64,000 nucleotides of DNA from Luteimonas viscosa (GTDB lineage Bacteria > Pseudomonadota > Gammaproteobacteria > Xanthomonadales > Xanthomonadaceae). Below the pieces are notes generated by a model that had not been told where the DNA came from, made no database searches, and saw only the letters and a program-made list of their open reading frames with translations. How positions within the stretch are numbered: position 1 is the first letter of the stretch; every line of letters begins with the position of its first letter. The stretch covers positions 62,001 through 126,000 of the forward strand of contig NZ_VTFT01000003.1 of the NCBI RefSeq assembly GCF_008244685.1, read 5' to 3'. The position numbers and the translations under genes were made by a program. Positions 8,487-17,254 of the stretch are shown in pieces.

Positions 8487-10382
8487 ATGTGCGGACTAAC
8501 AGGCTACTTGGGCGGAGATTCTAGTCGACGGGAGAAGTTCCTTCGGACCTCGGCTGTAGCACTGCGCCACCGTGGCCCCGACGGCGGCGGTATATGGAAT
8601 CCGGAGGGCCCCATCGGACTGGCGCACAGGCGGCTGGCCATTGTCGACCTGAGCGCTGCCGGCGCGCAGCCTATGTCGTCTGCGAATGGGCGCTGGGTCG
8701 TCACGTTCAACGGCGAGATCTACAACCACCGCCAACTTCGCGAACAGCTTTGCGATGGCCGTTCGGTTGACTGGCGTGGCCACTCCGACACAGAAGTTCT
8801 GGTGGAAGCCATTGACCGCTTCGGAGTCGTGGAGACGCTGCGTCGTTGCAACGGCATGTTCGCATTCGCGGCGTGGGACCACGAGACGTCCGAGCTCTGG
8901 CTTGCGAGGGACAGTACCGGCGAGAAACCTCTTTACGTGGGGTGGGTCGGTGGTGGCATTGCGTTCGCTTCCGAGCTGCGGGCCCTGCGAACGCATCCGG
9001 CGTGGTTGGGTGGTATCGACCAGGAGGCTTTGACATGGATGCTCACGTTCGGCTACGTGCCGGCACCGTTGAGCATCCATCCGGGTGTTTTCAAACTGCC
9101 GGCCGGGTGCTGTCTTGCGCTCCGGCCGGGCGACGAACGCAACGCGCCGTCTGCCGGCGAGTTGAATGGGCGTCTTGTGCGCTGGTGGCGACTCGACGAA
9201 CTGACGGGTTGTCCGCCAGCGACAGGCAGGCGCATGACCGGGGCCGAGGCTCTCGATCGGCTTGACGCATTGCTCGACGACGCGGTCGAACTGCGGATGC
9301 AGGCGGATGTGCCGGTGGCCGCGATGCTCTCCGGTGGCATTGATTCCACCTTGGTCGTCTCGAGCATGGTCCGGCGCGCCTCGGGCAGAGTGCGAACGTT
9401 TACGGTCGCGTTCGACGAGCCCGGTGTCGACGAGGCTGCGCATGCCGCCGCGGTGGCGCGTTCGCTTGGCACGTGGCACGAGGAAGTCAGATGCCCAGCG
9501 GGGGCGGCCTTGGCGCTGGTGGACCGACTGCCCGACATCTACGACGAACCGTTTGCAGATCCGGCCCAGATCCCTGCCGTACTCGTCTCGGAGGCGATCC
9601 GGCAGCACGTGCCGGTAGCCCTGACAGGCGATGGTGGAGATGAGCTTTTCGAAGGCTATCAGCGGCACCTCGACGCGGTTGCCTGGTGGCGTGTCACAGG
9701 ACGACTGGGAGAGCGTGGCCGGACCTCCGCAGCCTCGGCTTTGCGACGACTGTCTGACCTGCTCCCTGCAGGCACCGCGTCGCGTACGAGCGGGCGCCTG
9801 GGGGCGCGCCTGGAGGGGGCGGACTTCGATGACTACTACCGCCGCGTTCTGCAGTTTCCGGAGTCGGCAGCTCTTGGCTTGGATGCGCCCAGGAACCTGG
9901 TGCTGCCGTGTCCACCCGCGGGCCTGACGGCGCTGGGCGCGCGCATGCGTTTCGTGGACCAGATGCTGGGCCTTCCAGAGGGCATTCATACGAAGCTGGA
10001 CCGCGCGAGCATGTCTGCAGGGCTCGAACTCCGGGTGCCATTTCTCGATCCGAGGATCCAGGCGCTGTCGTGGGAGCTACCCGCTGACAGCCATGCCGGC
10101 GCGGGAACCGGAAAGCTGTGGCTGCGCAGGTTGCTCGCGCGCCGCATGCCCGGGGGGGTCGCCGAGCGCAGGAAGCAGGGGTTCGACGTACCGATTGGCG
10201 AATGGCTGCGGGGGCCGCTCAGGCCCTGGGCCATGGAACTGCTCTCCGACATGGACGATTCCCTGCTGTCGCGCCCACATGTCGAGAAGGTATGGGCGGC
10301 CCACCTGGCGGGCAGGCGCGATGCTTCATATGCAATGTGGGCGGTCCTCTGTTACCTGGCGTGGGCCCGGCGCCATGGCTGA
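8487..10382 (+). CDS. Asparagine synthase-like glutamine-dependent amidotransferase (AsnB family)
   Basis: This 631-residue protein has the two-domain AsnB layout. The N-terminal class II glutaminase begins with Met-Cys, giving the nucleophile Cys2 (MCGLTGYLGG), with HRGPDGGG and FNGEIYN in the expected places. The C-terminal synthetase domain carries the PP-loop LSGGIDST near residue 281 and TGDGGDELFEGY near residue 380. In glycan clusters such proteins are thought to amidate carboxylated sugars such as uronic acids, but canonical asparagine synthesis is possible. The gene is separated from the TylF gene by 41 bases and overlaps the next GT4 by 8 bases. No gene symbol is given because the cluster context argues against a housekeeping asnB. 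Confidence 0.9.
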   Translation: MCGLTGYLGGDSSRREKFLRTSAVALRHRGPDGGGIWNPEGPIGLAHRRLAIVDLSAAGAQPMSSANGRWVVTFNGEIYNHRQLREQLCDGRSVDWRGHSDTEVLVEAIDRFGVVETLRRCNGMFAFAAWDHETSELWLARDSTGEKPLYVGWVGGGIAFASELRALRTHPAWLGGIDQEALTWMLTFGYVPAPLSIHPGVFKLPAGCCLALRPGDERNAPSAGELNGRLVRWWRLDELTGCPPATGRRMTGAEALDRLDALLDDAVELRMQADVPVAAMLSGGIDSTLVVSSMVRRASGRVRTFTVAFDEPGVDEAAHAAAVARSLGTWHEEVRCPAGAALALVDRLPDIYDEPFADPAQIPAVLVSEAIRQHVPVALTGDGGDELFEGYQRHLDAVAWWRVTGRLGERGRTSAASALRRLSDLLPAGTASRTSGRLGARLEGADFDDYYRRVLQFPESAALGLDAPRNLVLPCPPAGLTALGARMRFVDQMLGLPEGIHTKLDRASMSAGLELRVPFLDPRIQALSWELPADSHAGAGTGKLWLRRLLARRMPGGVAERRKQGFDVPIGEWLRGPLRPWAMELLSDMDDSLLSRPHVEKVWAAHLAGRRDASYAMWAVLCYLAWARRHG

Positions 10383-11520
10383 TCCGGTCCGCATTCTGGT
10401 GTTGGCGAACTTGCCGCCCTGGGTCATGGGCGGCGCGGAGCACCAGACCGCCCGGCTTGTAGAGCAGTGGTGCCTGATGGGCGCCCATGTCGAGGTGGCT
10501 GGCTTTCGTATTCCCGACGGCGTGGTTCGTCTGGGCGATGCGGAGGTGAAAACGTACCGCCTGCGGTCCATTTCCGGTCTCGGCCGTACTGCGAGAGGCG
10601 GGACCTACCTGGCATCGCTACTCGTGTTTGCCCGGCGACATCGCAAGCGCTTCGATGTCGCCTACTGCCGTGGCCTTGCCGACGCGGCGCTCGGCCTGTC
10701 GCTTGCACGGGGGCTCGGTCTATGGCGGGCGCCGATCCTGGCCGTGCCCATCAACGCGCATGGGCAGGGCGATGCCAGTTTCGTCAGGTCCGTGCCGCTG
10801 TCGCCGCAGTGGCGCTCGCTGATGAACCGGCAGCTCGGTGCGATCAACCTCATCAACAGTGCGATCAACGGAGAACTGGATGCGCTGGGTCTGTACGAAC
10901 CGCGTCGCAGCTTCATTCCAAACGGTATTGAAATTAGGCCTCAAATCGTGCGCACGCATGTCGGACGGCCCCGGCGGCTGATGTGGACGGGGCGATTCGA
11001 ACACCAGAAGGGGCTCGACCTCCTGGTCGATGCGCTCCGCTGCATGCATGAGATCGAAGGTCGCTGCACCATCGATCTTTATGGCGACGGTCCACTTCGG
11101 CAGCACATTGCGGACCTTGTCGTATCGAATGGACTTGGTGGCGTCGTCCGCTTTGGCGGCGTGCTGGGCAAGGATGAAGTCAGGGATCGGCTGACGGACT
11201 CTGATGCGTTCGTGCTGCCGTCCCGGTACGAAGGCATGTCCAACTCCGCGCTTGAAGCGATGGAAGCGGGGCTCCCCGTTCTGTGCACATCATGTGGTGG
11301 CATCGACCAGACCGTGCAGGAGGGTGCGGGCTGGGTCTGTGCTGCCAACGATCCGGAGGACTTGCGCCGGACATTGCGGCGGATGCTGTCGGAGACGGAT
11401 GACGCATGGCTGGAAATGGGCAGTAAGGCGAGGCTACTGGTCGAACAACGTTTCCGCATCGAGGACATCGCGGCACGCAATCTGGAGCTGCTGCATGACT
11501 TGGCCAGGGTGGGTGCCTGA
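10375..11520 (+). CDS. GT4 family glycosyltransferase
   Basis: This 381-residue GT-B transferase begins ADPVRILVLANLPPWVMGG, with the GGAE(H) motif of many GT4 enzymes. The C-terminal domain contains RRLMWTGRFEHQKGLDLLVDAL and PSRYEGMSNSALEAMEAGLPV, the family's donor-binding E-x7-E region. The ATG at 10375 lies inside the end of the asparagine synthase-like gene. A longer open frame upstream is only its shadow. The stop overlaps the start of the next GT4 (TGATG). Its likely role is adding one sugar to the glycan; donor and linkage are unknown. Confidence 0.9.
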   Translation: MADPVRILVLANLPPWVMGGAEHQTARLVEQWCLMGAHVEVAGFRIPDGVVRLGDAEVKTYRLRSISGLGRTARGGTYLASLLVFARRHRKRFDVAYCRGLADAALGLSLARGLGLWRAPILAVPINAHGQGDASFVRSVPLSPQWRSLMNRQLGAINLINSAINGELDALGLYEPRRSFIPNGIEIRPQIVRTHVGRPRRLMWTGRFEHQKGLDLLVDALRCMHEIEGRCTIDLYGDGPLRQHIADLVVSNGLGGVVRFGGVLGKDEVRDRLTDSDAFVLPSRYEGMSNSALEAMEAGLPVLCTSCGGIDQTVQEGAGWVCAANDPEDLRRTLRRMLSETDDAWLEMGSKARLLVEQRFRIEDIAARNLELLHDLARVGA

Positions 11521-12620
11521 TGCGTGTCCTGGTCGTCTGCAAGCGGCAGTACACCGGCAAGGATCTCGTGAGCGACAGGTTCGGTCGCCTGTACGAGCTG
11601 CCACTTGGCTTGGCATCGCTGATGGACGAGGTCCGAATCTGCGCGCTCAGCTATCGGCGGCGGGGCGGACCCGATGCCGGACGCTTCGAAGGGACCACGG
11701 TCGAATGGCGATCCCTGGACGCGCTTCCGGTCGGACTCGCCAGGCATGGCGCCTGGCTCGATGACGTCACTGAGGGGTGGAGACCGGATGTCGTCTGGGC
11801 GAGTTCAGACATGTTGCAGGCCGTACTGGCGGCGCGTTGGGCCCGGCGCCACGGAATTCCTTGCGTCATTGACCTCTACGACAACTACGAAAGTTTCGGC
11901 CTTTCGCGCCTGCCGGGACTGACGGCGGCGTTCCGCTCGGCGTGCATGCAGGCTGCGGCGCTGACCGTTGTCAGCGACTCGCTTGCAGAGTACGTCCGCG
12001 TAAACTACCGGCCGCCCGGTCCAGTCATTACCGTGGTCAACGGGATCCGCACTGATCTCTTTTATCCCCGCGAGAAATCGAATGCGAGAAGCCTGTTGGG
12101 ACTACCGCAGGGTGCGCGCCTGATCGGCACCGCCGGGGCATTGACTGCAGACCGTGGAATCGAGGATCTGTTCAATGCCTTTGAGAAGCTGTCCAAGGAC
12201 GATGAGAATCTTTGGCTCGTTCATGCCGGGCCCACCGACAAGAGCGCCCGGCGCGACCTTCCCCGCGTCCTGGATCTCGGCATGTTGCCGCAAGCGCGAG
12301 TTCCAGAGTTCTTGGCGGCGCTGGATGTTGGGGTGATATGTAACAGGGATACCCCTTTCGGCCGCCACTGCTTTCCGATGAAGCTATATGAGATGCTGTC
12401 AATGCACACTCCTATCGTGGCCGCAGCGCTTGGGGACGTCGCGCGGATCCTCGCAGAGAATCCGGCGTGTCTCTACCCGGTAGGAAATGTCGAGATACTG
12501 TGCGAAAGAATCGTTGGTCAACTGAATGCCCCGTCGGTTGCGAACCTTACGTCGCCGACCTGGCGGATGTGTGCAGCTTCGCTCAAGCTGGCTTTGGATT
12601 CGTACCGCGCCTCGTTGTAA
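11520..12620 (+). CDS. GT4-like family glycosyltransferase, last gene of the glycan cluster
   Basis: This 366-residue protein has a GT-B layout with a divergent N-terminal half (RVLVVCKRQYTGKDLVSDRFGRLYELP, later VIDLYDNYESFGLSRLPGL). The C-terminal half reads RLIGTAGALTADRGIEDLF, LPQARVPEFLAALDVGVIC and GRHCFPMKLYEMLSMHTPIVA. It is translationally coupled to the preceding GT4. The plus-strand operon ends here, facing the minus-strand GT-C genes across a 172-base gap without an evident terminator. The last part of the gene has several AT-rich codons, unlike the genes outside the island. Specificity cannot be inferred. Confidence 0.85.
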   Translation: MRVLVVCKRQYTGKDLVSDRFGRLYELPLGLASLMDEVRICALSYRRRGGPDAGRFEGTTVEWRSLDALPVGLARHGAWLDDVTEGWRPDVVWASSDMLQAVLAARWARRHGIPCVIDLYDNYESFGLSRLPGLTAAFRSACMQAAALTVVSDSLAEYVRVNYRPPGPVITVVNGIRTDLFYPREKSNARSLLGLPQGARLIGTAGALTADRGIEDLFNAFEKLSKDDENLWLVHAGPTDKSARRDLPRVLDLGMLPQARVPEFLAALDVGVICNRDTPFGRHCFPMKLYEMLSMHTPIVAAALGDVARILAENPACLYPVGNVEILCERIVGQLNAPSVANLTSPTWRMCAASLKLALDSYRASL

Positions 12621-12792
12621 CGAGCTGTTGATGCACAGCGGTGCTGGGCCTGACATCGGCAGGCAATCCAGCCAACTGCTGAATTGCCGTCTTCGCGAGC
12701 AGGTCTCGCGGCGGCGCAACTCGTTGCTCAAGAGGTGGGGCTCCACGTCCCCCAGTGACAACCAGCATTCTATGCGCGCATGGCCGGGTCGA

Positions 12793-14652
12793 TCATAGGG
12801 CGTACGCTCTCCCGCGTGTCGATCCGAGCAGCTCGATCGTGTCCGCCAGGTCCGGCCTGCCGACCGCTCTGAGTTCGGCCCCAAGCTGCAACGGAAAGGG
12901 GTCGTTCGCAGGCCTGGCCTCGATGGACTTGATGAAGTACGGGAGTGCCAGGTCAGGCTCCCCTAGGTGGTTCATCACGAAGTAGCCGATGTCCGCGCGG
13001 TTCACCGGTCCCAGGTTCCCCCGTTCCAGCACGATGGGAAGCAACTCGAGAAGCTCCTGCTTGTCCAGGTCGACGCCGTTGCGGGCGTGCGCGAGGAGGA
13101 TGGTGAACACGCGGGTGTTGTCGCTGGTCATGCGCACGCTCCGCATCCGTTGCTGGAGCAGGTCCCATTCCGGGATCCGGCCGTCGCCCCGAAGGGTCTT
13201 CAGTACCACCAGCAGGGTGAGGCTGTTGAGCGCCTGCGGGGCGGCGTCGGCACCGTCGCGGCAAGTCTGGATGGCAAGGTCCAGCTGCGGGTTGCCAGCC
13301 ACGGCGCCGCCGCCCGCACGGAACTGGCTCGCGCACAGCTGGACCCATGCACGGCCCGAACCCGGGGCGGCTTCGGTCCCGATCCGGGCGATGGCGGCGG
13401 AACTGCCCCACGCATGGGCCCGCACCACGGTGCCGCCCGCCAGTACCACCAGCACGGCCGCGCATGCGGCGGTCTGCAGGCCGGGGCGGGTCCGCACTTT
13501 CGCGCTGATATGGGTCAGCAGGCTGCCCAGGGCGAGGAGCGCCCCGATCAGGCCGAAGTGGTTCCGGTGCTCGAACACCATTTCCAGCGGCACCACGTTG
13601 CTGGTGACGAAATGGCTGGCGAAGAACAGGAACACGCCGAGCGAAAACAGCGGCCAGCGAGCGCGCAGGTGCCACGCGATGCCCAGCAGGCCGACGATCG
13701 CCGCGATGGCGGGCAGCGTCGTCCATGGCTGCAGCAGGTTGCGGGAAGGCTGCAGCCAGTCGTAATAGAAGGGCATGTTCCCGGGTAGCGGCGCGAGGAT
13801 CTGCCACAGATGCATGCACAACACGCGCGGCTGGGTCAGCAGGCGCTCCAGGGTCGAGAAGTCTCGGCCGGGCAAGGTCTCCCAATGCCAGAAGTGCGGA
13901 ATCACCACGAGGATGTAGGCCGCGGCGCCCACTGCCGCGGCAATCAGGTATCCGCGCTTGAGACGCTGCGTGACGCGCGGATCGGTCGCGGCGAAGCGCA
14001 GTACGGTCAGCTCCAGCGCCAATGTGTACGCGGGCAGCAGGACGGAGTCTTCCTTGCAGGCCAGGGCCAGTGCCCATAGCAGCAAGGTGAGTACCAGGCC
14101 GGTTCTGGCCGGCTGGCCGAGGAGCTGTGCCTGGCGCGCCTGCAGATAGCTCCAGAGCGCCAGCACGAGGAACAGGGTGCCTAGGGTCTGGATGCGCTGC
14201 ACCGTGTACAGCACCGCGGATACCTGCAGGGGATGCGCGGCCCATGCGAAGGCAAGTGCGAGCGCGAGCCAGCCGGCCCGCTGGCTGCGCACCCCCACGA
14301 GCAACAGAAGGCTGCGGAAGAACCACCCCAACGCGAACGCCGTCAGCGCATGGATGAGGAGATTGGTGGTCTTGAAGACCATCGGATCCGCGCCGCCGCC
14401 GCGCCAGTAGTCGATCGCGAAACTGAGCGTCGGCAGGATCCGCGTGGGACCGGAGACCTGCGCCGTTCCCAGCACCTGCGCCAACGCATCGGCATCCATG
14501 CGGGTGAGGTGCAGCGCCTGGTTGTTGACGATGTTGTGGAAATCGTCGAACACGAATTCGCCCGGCAGCCCGGGCAGAAACAATGCCGCGGCCGTGATCG
14601 AGACAAGCAGGCCGAGGAGTGCGAACCGCATCGTGTTGTTCGGGGTGTTCAT
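12793..14652 (-). CDS. GT-C family (TMTC/PMT-like) membrane glycosyltransferase, copy A
   Basis: This protein of about 619 residues has around ten to twelve hydrophobic segments followed by a helical, TPR-like C-terminal region of roughly 200 residues. The first external loop carries FVFDDFHNIV, with an Asp pair at residues 36-37 where GT-C enzymes such as PMT and TMTC proteins have their catalytic acidic pair. A later signature HPLQVSAVLYTVQRIQTL matches the HPxQ-x-x-A-x-x-Y-x-x-QR-x segment of bacterial TMTC-like proteins. GT-C enzymes take a sugar from a polyprenyl-phosphate carrier on the periplasmic side. The product is homologous along its length to the protein at 14726-16561. It lies third in line after a pilin gene, so pilin glycosylation is a reasonable but unproven role. 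Alternative starts exist at 14679 and 14631. Confidence 0.78.
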   Translation of the reverse strand: MNTPNNTMRFALLGLLVSITAAALFLPGLPGEFVFDDFHNIVNNQALHLTRMDADALAQVLGTAQVSGPTRILPTLSFAIDYWRGGGADPMVFKTTNLLIHALTAFALGWFFRSLLLLVGVRSQRAGWLALALAFAWAAHPLQVSAVLYTVQRIQTLGTLFLVLALWSYLQARQAQLLGQPARTGLVLTLLLWALALACKEDSVLLPAYTLALELTVLRFAATDPRVTQRLKRGYLIAAAVGAAAYILVVIPHFWHWETLPGRDFSTLERLLTQPRVLCMHLWQILAPLPGNMPFYYDWLQPSRNLLQPWTTLPAIAAIVGLLGIAWHLRARWPLFSLGVFLFFASHFVTSNVVPLEMVFEHRNHFGLIGALLALGSLLTHISAKVRTRPGLQTAACAAVLVVLAGGTVVRAHAWGSSAAIARIGTEAAPGSGRAWVQLCASQFRAGGGAVAGNPQLDLAIQTCRDGADAAPQALNSLTLLVVLKTLRGDGRIPEWDLLQQRMRSVRMTSDNTRVFTILLAHARNGVDLDKQELLELLPIVLERGNLGPVNRADIGYFVMNHLGEPDLALPYFIKSIEARPANDPFPLQLGAELRAVGRPDLADTIELLGSTRGRAYAL

Positions 14653-14725
14653 GGGCACCGTACAGGGCAAGGTGCCCATTCGTAGACGATCCGCCGGAAG
14701 GCCGGACGCGGGGCAATTGCGCGAC

Positions 14726-16561
14726 TCAATGGGTGGCCCGCCGCGAGGCCTGCAGCCGGTCTGCCCACTCGGGGTGGCCTTCCCGGCGCAGGTAGTCGAT
14801 CAGCCCGTTCGCGAATGACGGGTCCGGCGTGGTCAGCACGGCACGCGCGAAATGCGGGTAGGCCCTGTCCGGCTGCGTCGTGTGGCCAAGGATGAAGACG
14901 CCGATGGCCGCGTAGTCGTCAGGCTCGAACCGGACGCGCTCGCAGATGGTGTCGATCACCGCGAGCACGCCGCTTTCGTCGAGAGGAATCCCCTTGCGGA
15001 CCATGTTGGTCATGGCCCACATCGAATAGACGTTCTCGCCGGTCATGGGGACGCGGCGCAGACGCTCAAGGTAACGGTCCCAGTCCGCCCTGCTGGCCGT
15101 GCCTTGCTGAGTCTTGAAGGCAAGTACGTTGGTGAGGCTCGCAACAGAATGCGGCGCCAGCTCTGCCGCCTTCTCGCAGGCGGGAATGGCCTTGTCGAGG
15201 TAGGGATTGCCTGCCTTCGTTCCACCTCCCGACCCGTGCCACTCGACGCAGAGGAAGTTCCAGGCGCGCACGGACGTCGGTGCGAGCCGCGTACTCGCCT
15301 GTGCCAGGGACACCCCGCTGCTCCACGCGTCCGCCCGCACGAGGGTGGCGCCGGCCAGCGCGAGCAGCAGCGCTACGCAGGCTGTGGCGGCGGGCAGTGC
15401 CTGAAGCCGAAGGCGGCCGGCGGCCAGCGCGAGCAGATCTCCAGCCGCCAGCACGATGCCGATCAGCGGCAGGTGGTTGCGGTGCTCGAACGCCAGCTCC
15501 AGCGGGATCACGTTGCTGGTGACGAAGTGGCCGGCGAAGAACAGCAGCACCCCGAACGCGAACAGGGGGCGCCGGTGGCGCAAGCCCCACGCCGAGGCGA
15601 GCAGTGCCGCCAGCAGCAGCAGCGCGGGCAGGGTGGTCCACGGAGTCAGCAGGCCGCGCGAAGGTTCGAGCCAGTCGTAGAAGAACGGCATATGAGCGGG
15701 CACCGGGACCAGCATCTGCCACAGGTACAGGCACAGCACCCGGCCCTGTGACAGCAGTCGCTCGATGCTGGAGAAGTCCCGCCCCGCATGGGCGTCCCAG
15801 GACCAGGAATGCGGGACTACCAGGAACACGAACGCGGCCGCCCCCAAGAGGGTGGCGATGAGGTAGCCGCGCTGCAGGATGCGTGCGATCCCAGGATCGG
15901 CGGCACGGAAGCGCAGCACCGTCAGTTCCAGCGCGAGCAGGTAAGCGGGCAGGAGTGCGGCGTCCTCCTTGCATCCCACGGCAAGTGCCCACAGCAGGCC
16001 GGTCAGAATCCAGCCGGTGCGGCCGCTGCGGCCTTCGATCTGCGCCACCCGCGCCCTCAGGTACGCCCACAGTGCCAGCACGATGAACATGGTTGCCAGC
16101 GTCTGCATGCGCTGCACGATGTACAGCACCGAGGAGACCTGGAGCGGGTGCACGGCCCAGGCCAGCGCCAGGGCGAGCGCCGCCCAGTGCGCGCGCGATC
16201 GTGCGACGCCGACAACCAGCAGAAGCTCGCGAAAGAACCAGGCCAGGGCCGCGGTGGTCAGCGCGTGGATGGCGAGGTTGGTGACCTTGAAGGTTTGCGG
16301 ATCGAGGCCACCTGCGCGGAAGTGGTCGAGCGCGAACGTCAGCATCGGCACGAACCGCGTCGTGCTGCCGGGCTGTGGGCTGTAGGTAGCCTCGAGCACC
16401 GCGGCCGGTTGCAGTGAACGCAGGTGGAGTCCTGCGTTCTCGACGATGTTGCGAATGTCGTCGAGGATGAAACTGCCGGGCAGGCCCGGCAGGAACGCCA
16501 GGCTTGCGAGCAGCGCAAGGATCAACGAAACAAGGAGGAACCCGCGATTCGACAACACCAT
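14726..16561 (-). CDS. GT-C family (TMTC/PMT-like) membrane glycosyltransferase, copy B
   Basis: This 611-residue paralog of the downstream gene has the same plan: a first membrane segment, the external loop FILDDIRNIV with Asp34-Asp35, multiple hydrophobic segments, the HPLQVSSVLYIVQRMQTL signature, and a C-terminal helical repeat-like region. Strong similarity along the whole length indicates a tandem duplication, with divergence greatest in the C-terminal domain. It starts 137 bases after the stop of the pilin gene at 16699-17034 and ends 73 bases before copy A, all on the minus strand. The longer frame (to 16675) lacks a hydrophobic start, so ATG 16561 is preferred. Its donor is probably a polyprenyl-phosphate sugar. 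The acceptor is unknown, with the adjacent pilin as first candidate. Confidence 0.78.
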   Translation of the reverse strand: MVLSNRGFLLVSLILALLASLAFLPGLPGSFILDDIRNIVENAGLHLRSLQPAAVLEATYSPQPGSTTRFVPMLTFALDHFRAGGLDPQTFKVTNLAIHALTTAALAWFFRELLLVVGVARSRAHWAALALALAWAVHPLQVSSVLYIVQRMQTLATMFIVLALWAYLRARVAQIEGRSGRTGWILTGLLWALAVGCKEDAALLPAYLLALELTVLRFRAADPGIARILQRGYLIATLLGAAAFVFLVVPHSWSWDAHAGRDFSSIERLLSQGRVLCLYLWQMLVPVPAHMPFFYDWLEPSRGLLTPWTTLPALLLLAALLASAWGLRHRRPLFAFGVLLFFAGHFVTSNVIPLELAFEHRNHLPLIGIVLAAGDLLALAAGRLRLQALPAATACVALLLALAGATLVRADAWSSGVSLAQASTRLAPTSVRAWNFLCVEWHGSGGGTKAGNPYLDKAIPACEKAAELAPHSVASLTNVLAFKTQQGTASRADWDRYLERLRRVPMTGENVYSMWAMTNMVRKGIPLDESGVLAVIDTICERVRFEPDDYAAIGVFILGHTTQPDRAYPHFARAVLTTPDPSFANGLIDYLRREGHPEWADRLQASRRATH

Positions 16562-16687
16562 TGGGTCACGGGCCGGACTGTGAAGGCCTTGCGAGTATCG
16601 TCGCTCTGCTGCCGGACGGGAAGGCATCGGGGCAATGCCGCGTGGCCGCGACGCGAGCACCCGCCTGCGGCTCACCCTGCTCTACTA

Positions 16688-16712
16688 GCTCGCTGCGCTC
16701 AGAGCAGCGAGC
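16688..16712 (-). other. Hairpin overlapping the end of the first pilin gene
   Basis: A perfect 9-base inverted repeat, GCTCGCTGC at 16688-16696 and GCAGCGAGC at 16704-16712, spans the pilin stop codon. On the minus-strand transcript it is not followed by a U-run, so it does not look like an efficient intrinsic terminator. It could stabilise the pilin mRNA end or attenuate transcription into the GT-C genes. Confidence 0.5.
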
Positions 16713-17034
16713 AGTTCGCGGTGTCCATGTCGCAGCTGGTGGTGCGTGCACCCTGCGCTGCCAGTCGCGGCGTGCCGGTGATATCCACGCCGATCGCGGT
16801 GGCGGTTTCACCCGCGCCACAGGCTTTGAGTGGCGGGCCGACGGGCGCGCGGTTGTCCATCAACTCGGCCAACGCGAAGCGGGCGTAGTTCAACGTTTCG
16901 GCCTGGCAGGCCCCTTCGTCTGCACGGACACGATACGCGTTGTAGGCCGGCAACGCGATGGCGGCCAGGATGGCGATGATCGCGACCACGATCATCAGCT
17001 CGATCAGGGTGAAGCCCCGGTGGTGGCGATGCAT
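16699..17034 (-). CDS. Type IV pilin (short form), copy 1
   Basis: This 111-residue prepilin has a 7-residue basic leader (MHRHHRG) cut by PilD before Phe8. The hydrophobic N-helix [20 protein letters not shown] follows, with the invariant Glu5 of the mature protein at residue 12. The mature protein is about 104 residues, short compared with the usual 140-160 of group IVa pilins. Four cysteines (43, 72, 101 and 108) match those of the second pilin one for one; the last two, in CDMDTANC, would form the C-terminal D-loop. The start is the ATG directly before the leader; the frame upstream is non-coding. A good -24/-12 promoter precedes it at 17072-17087, and two GT-C genes follow in the same direction. 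Confidence 0.93.
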   Translation of the reverse strand: MHRHHRGFTLIELMIVVAIIAILAAIALPAYNAYRVRADEGACQAETLNYARFALAELMDNRAPVGPPLKACGAGETATAIGVDITGTPRLAAQGARTTSCDMDTANCSLL

Positions 17035-17071
17035 CTGGTCGTCCCCTGCGACACGCGACGATGAAAATGAA

Positions 17072-17087
17072 TGCAAGAGCCGGGCCA
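17072..17087 (-). promoter_or_regulatory. Predicted sigma-54 (-24/-12) promoter of the first pilin gene
   Basis: On the minus strand the site reads TGGCCCGGCTCTTGCA, a close match to TGGCACG-N4-TTGCW with one mismatch and the exact GG-N10-GC spacing. The predicted transcript would start near 17060, giving a leader of about 27 bases. The PilS-PilR system, encoded just upstream in the same locus, is the expected activator of such a promoter. Confidence 0.72.
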
Positions 17088-17122
17088 TGTTTTGGCGAGC
17101 GCATAGTCCGGGACGGCGAAGC

Positions 17123-17136
17123 GTGACGGTAGTCAC
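17123..17136. promoter_or_regulatory. Candidate activator site upstream of the first pilin promoter
   Basis: The inverted repeat GTGAC-GGTA-GTCAC lies about 36 bases upstream of the -24 element. A related inverted repeat, CGTCA-GAAAG-TGACG, lies at 17823-17837 upstream of the second pilin promoter. A shared TGAC/GTCA half-site before both promoters could be the PilR enhancer, but the spacing differs and no experimental site is known to me for this organism. Confidence 0.3.
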
Positions 17137-17193
17137 CCGCCTCCGGATGGACGGTCGTGTGGCAGTCGCATGCGGCAGGCACCGGAGACCGTC

Positions 17194-17225
17194 AAAAAAA
17201 AGGCCCCTCATTTTGTGAGGGGCCT
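17194..17225 (-). terminator. Strong intrinsic terminator after the second pilin gene
   Basis: A perfect 10-base stem, AGGCCCCTCA with TGAGGGGCCT, encloses a 5-base loop and on the minus strand is followed by a run of seven to eight U residues. It starts 30 bases downstream of the pilin stop at 17255. It should isolate the second pilin transcript from the first pilin promoter region. Confidence 0.92.
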
Positions 17226-17254
17226 TTCGAGCTAAAACGGTAGAGCGATACTGC

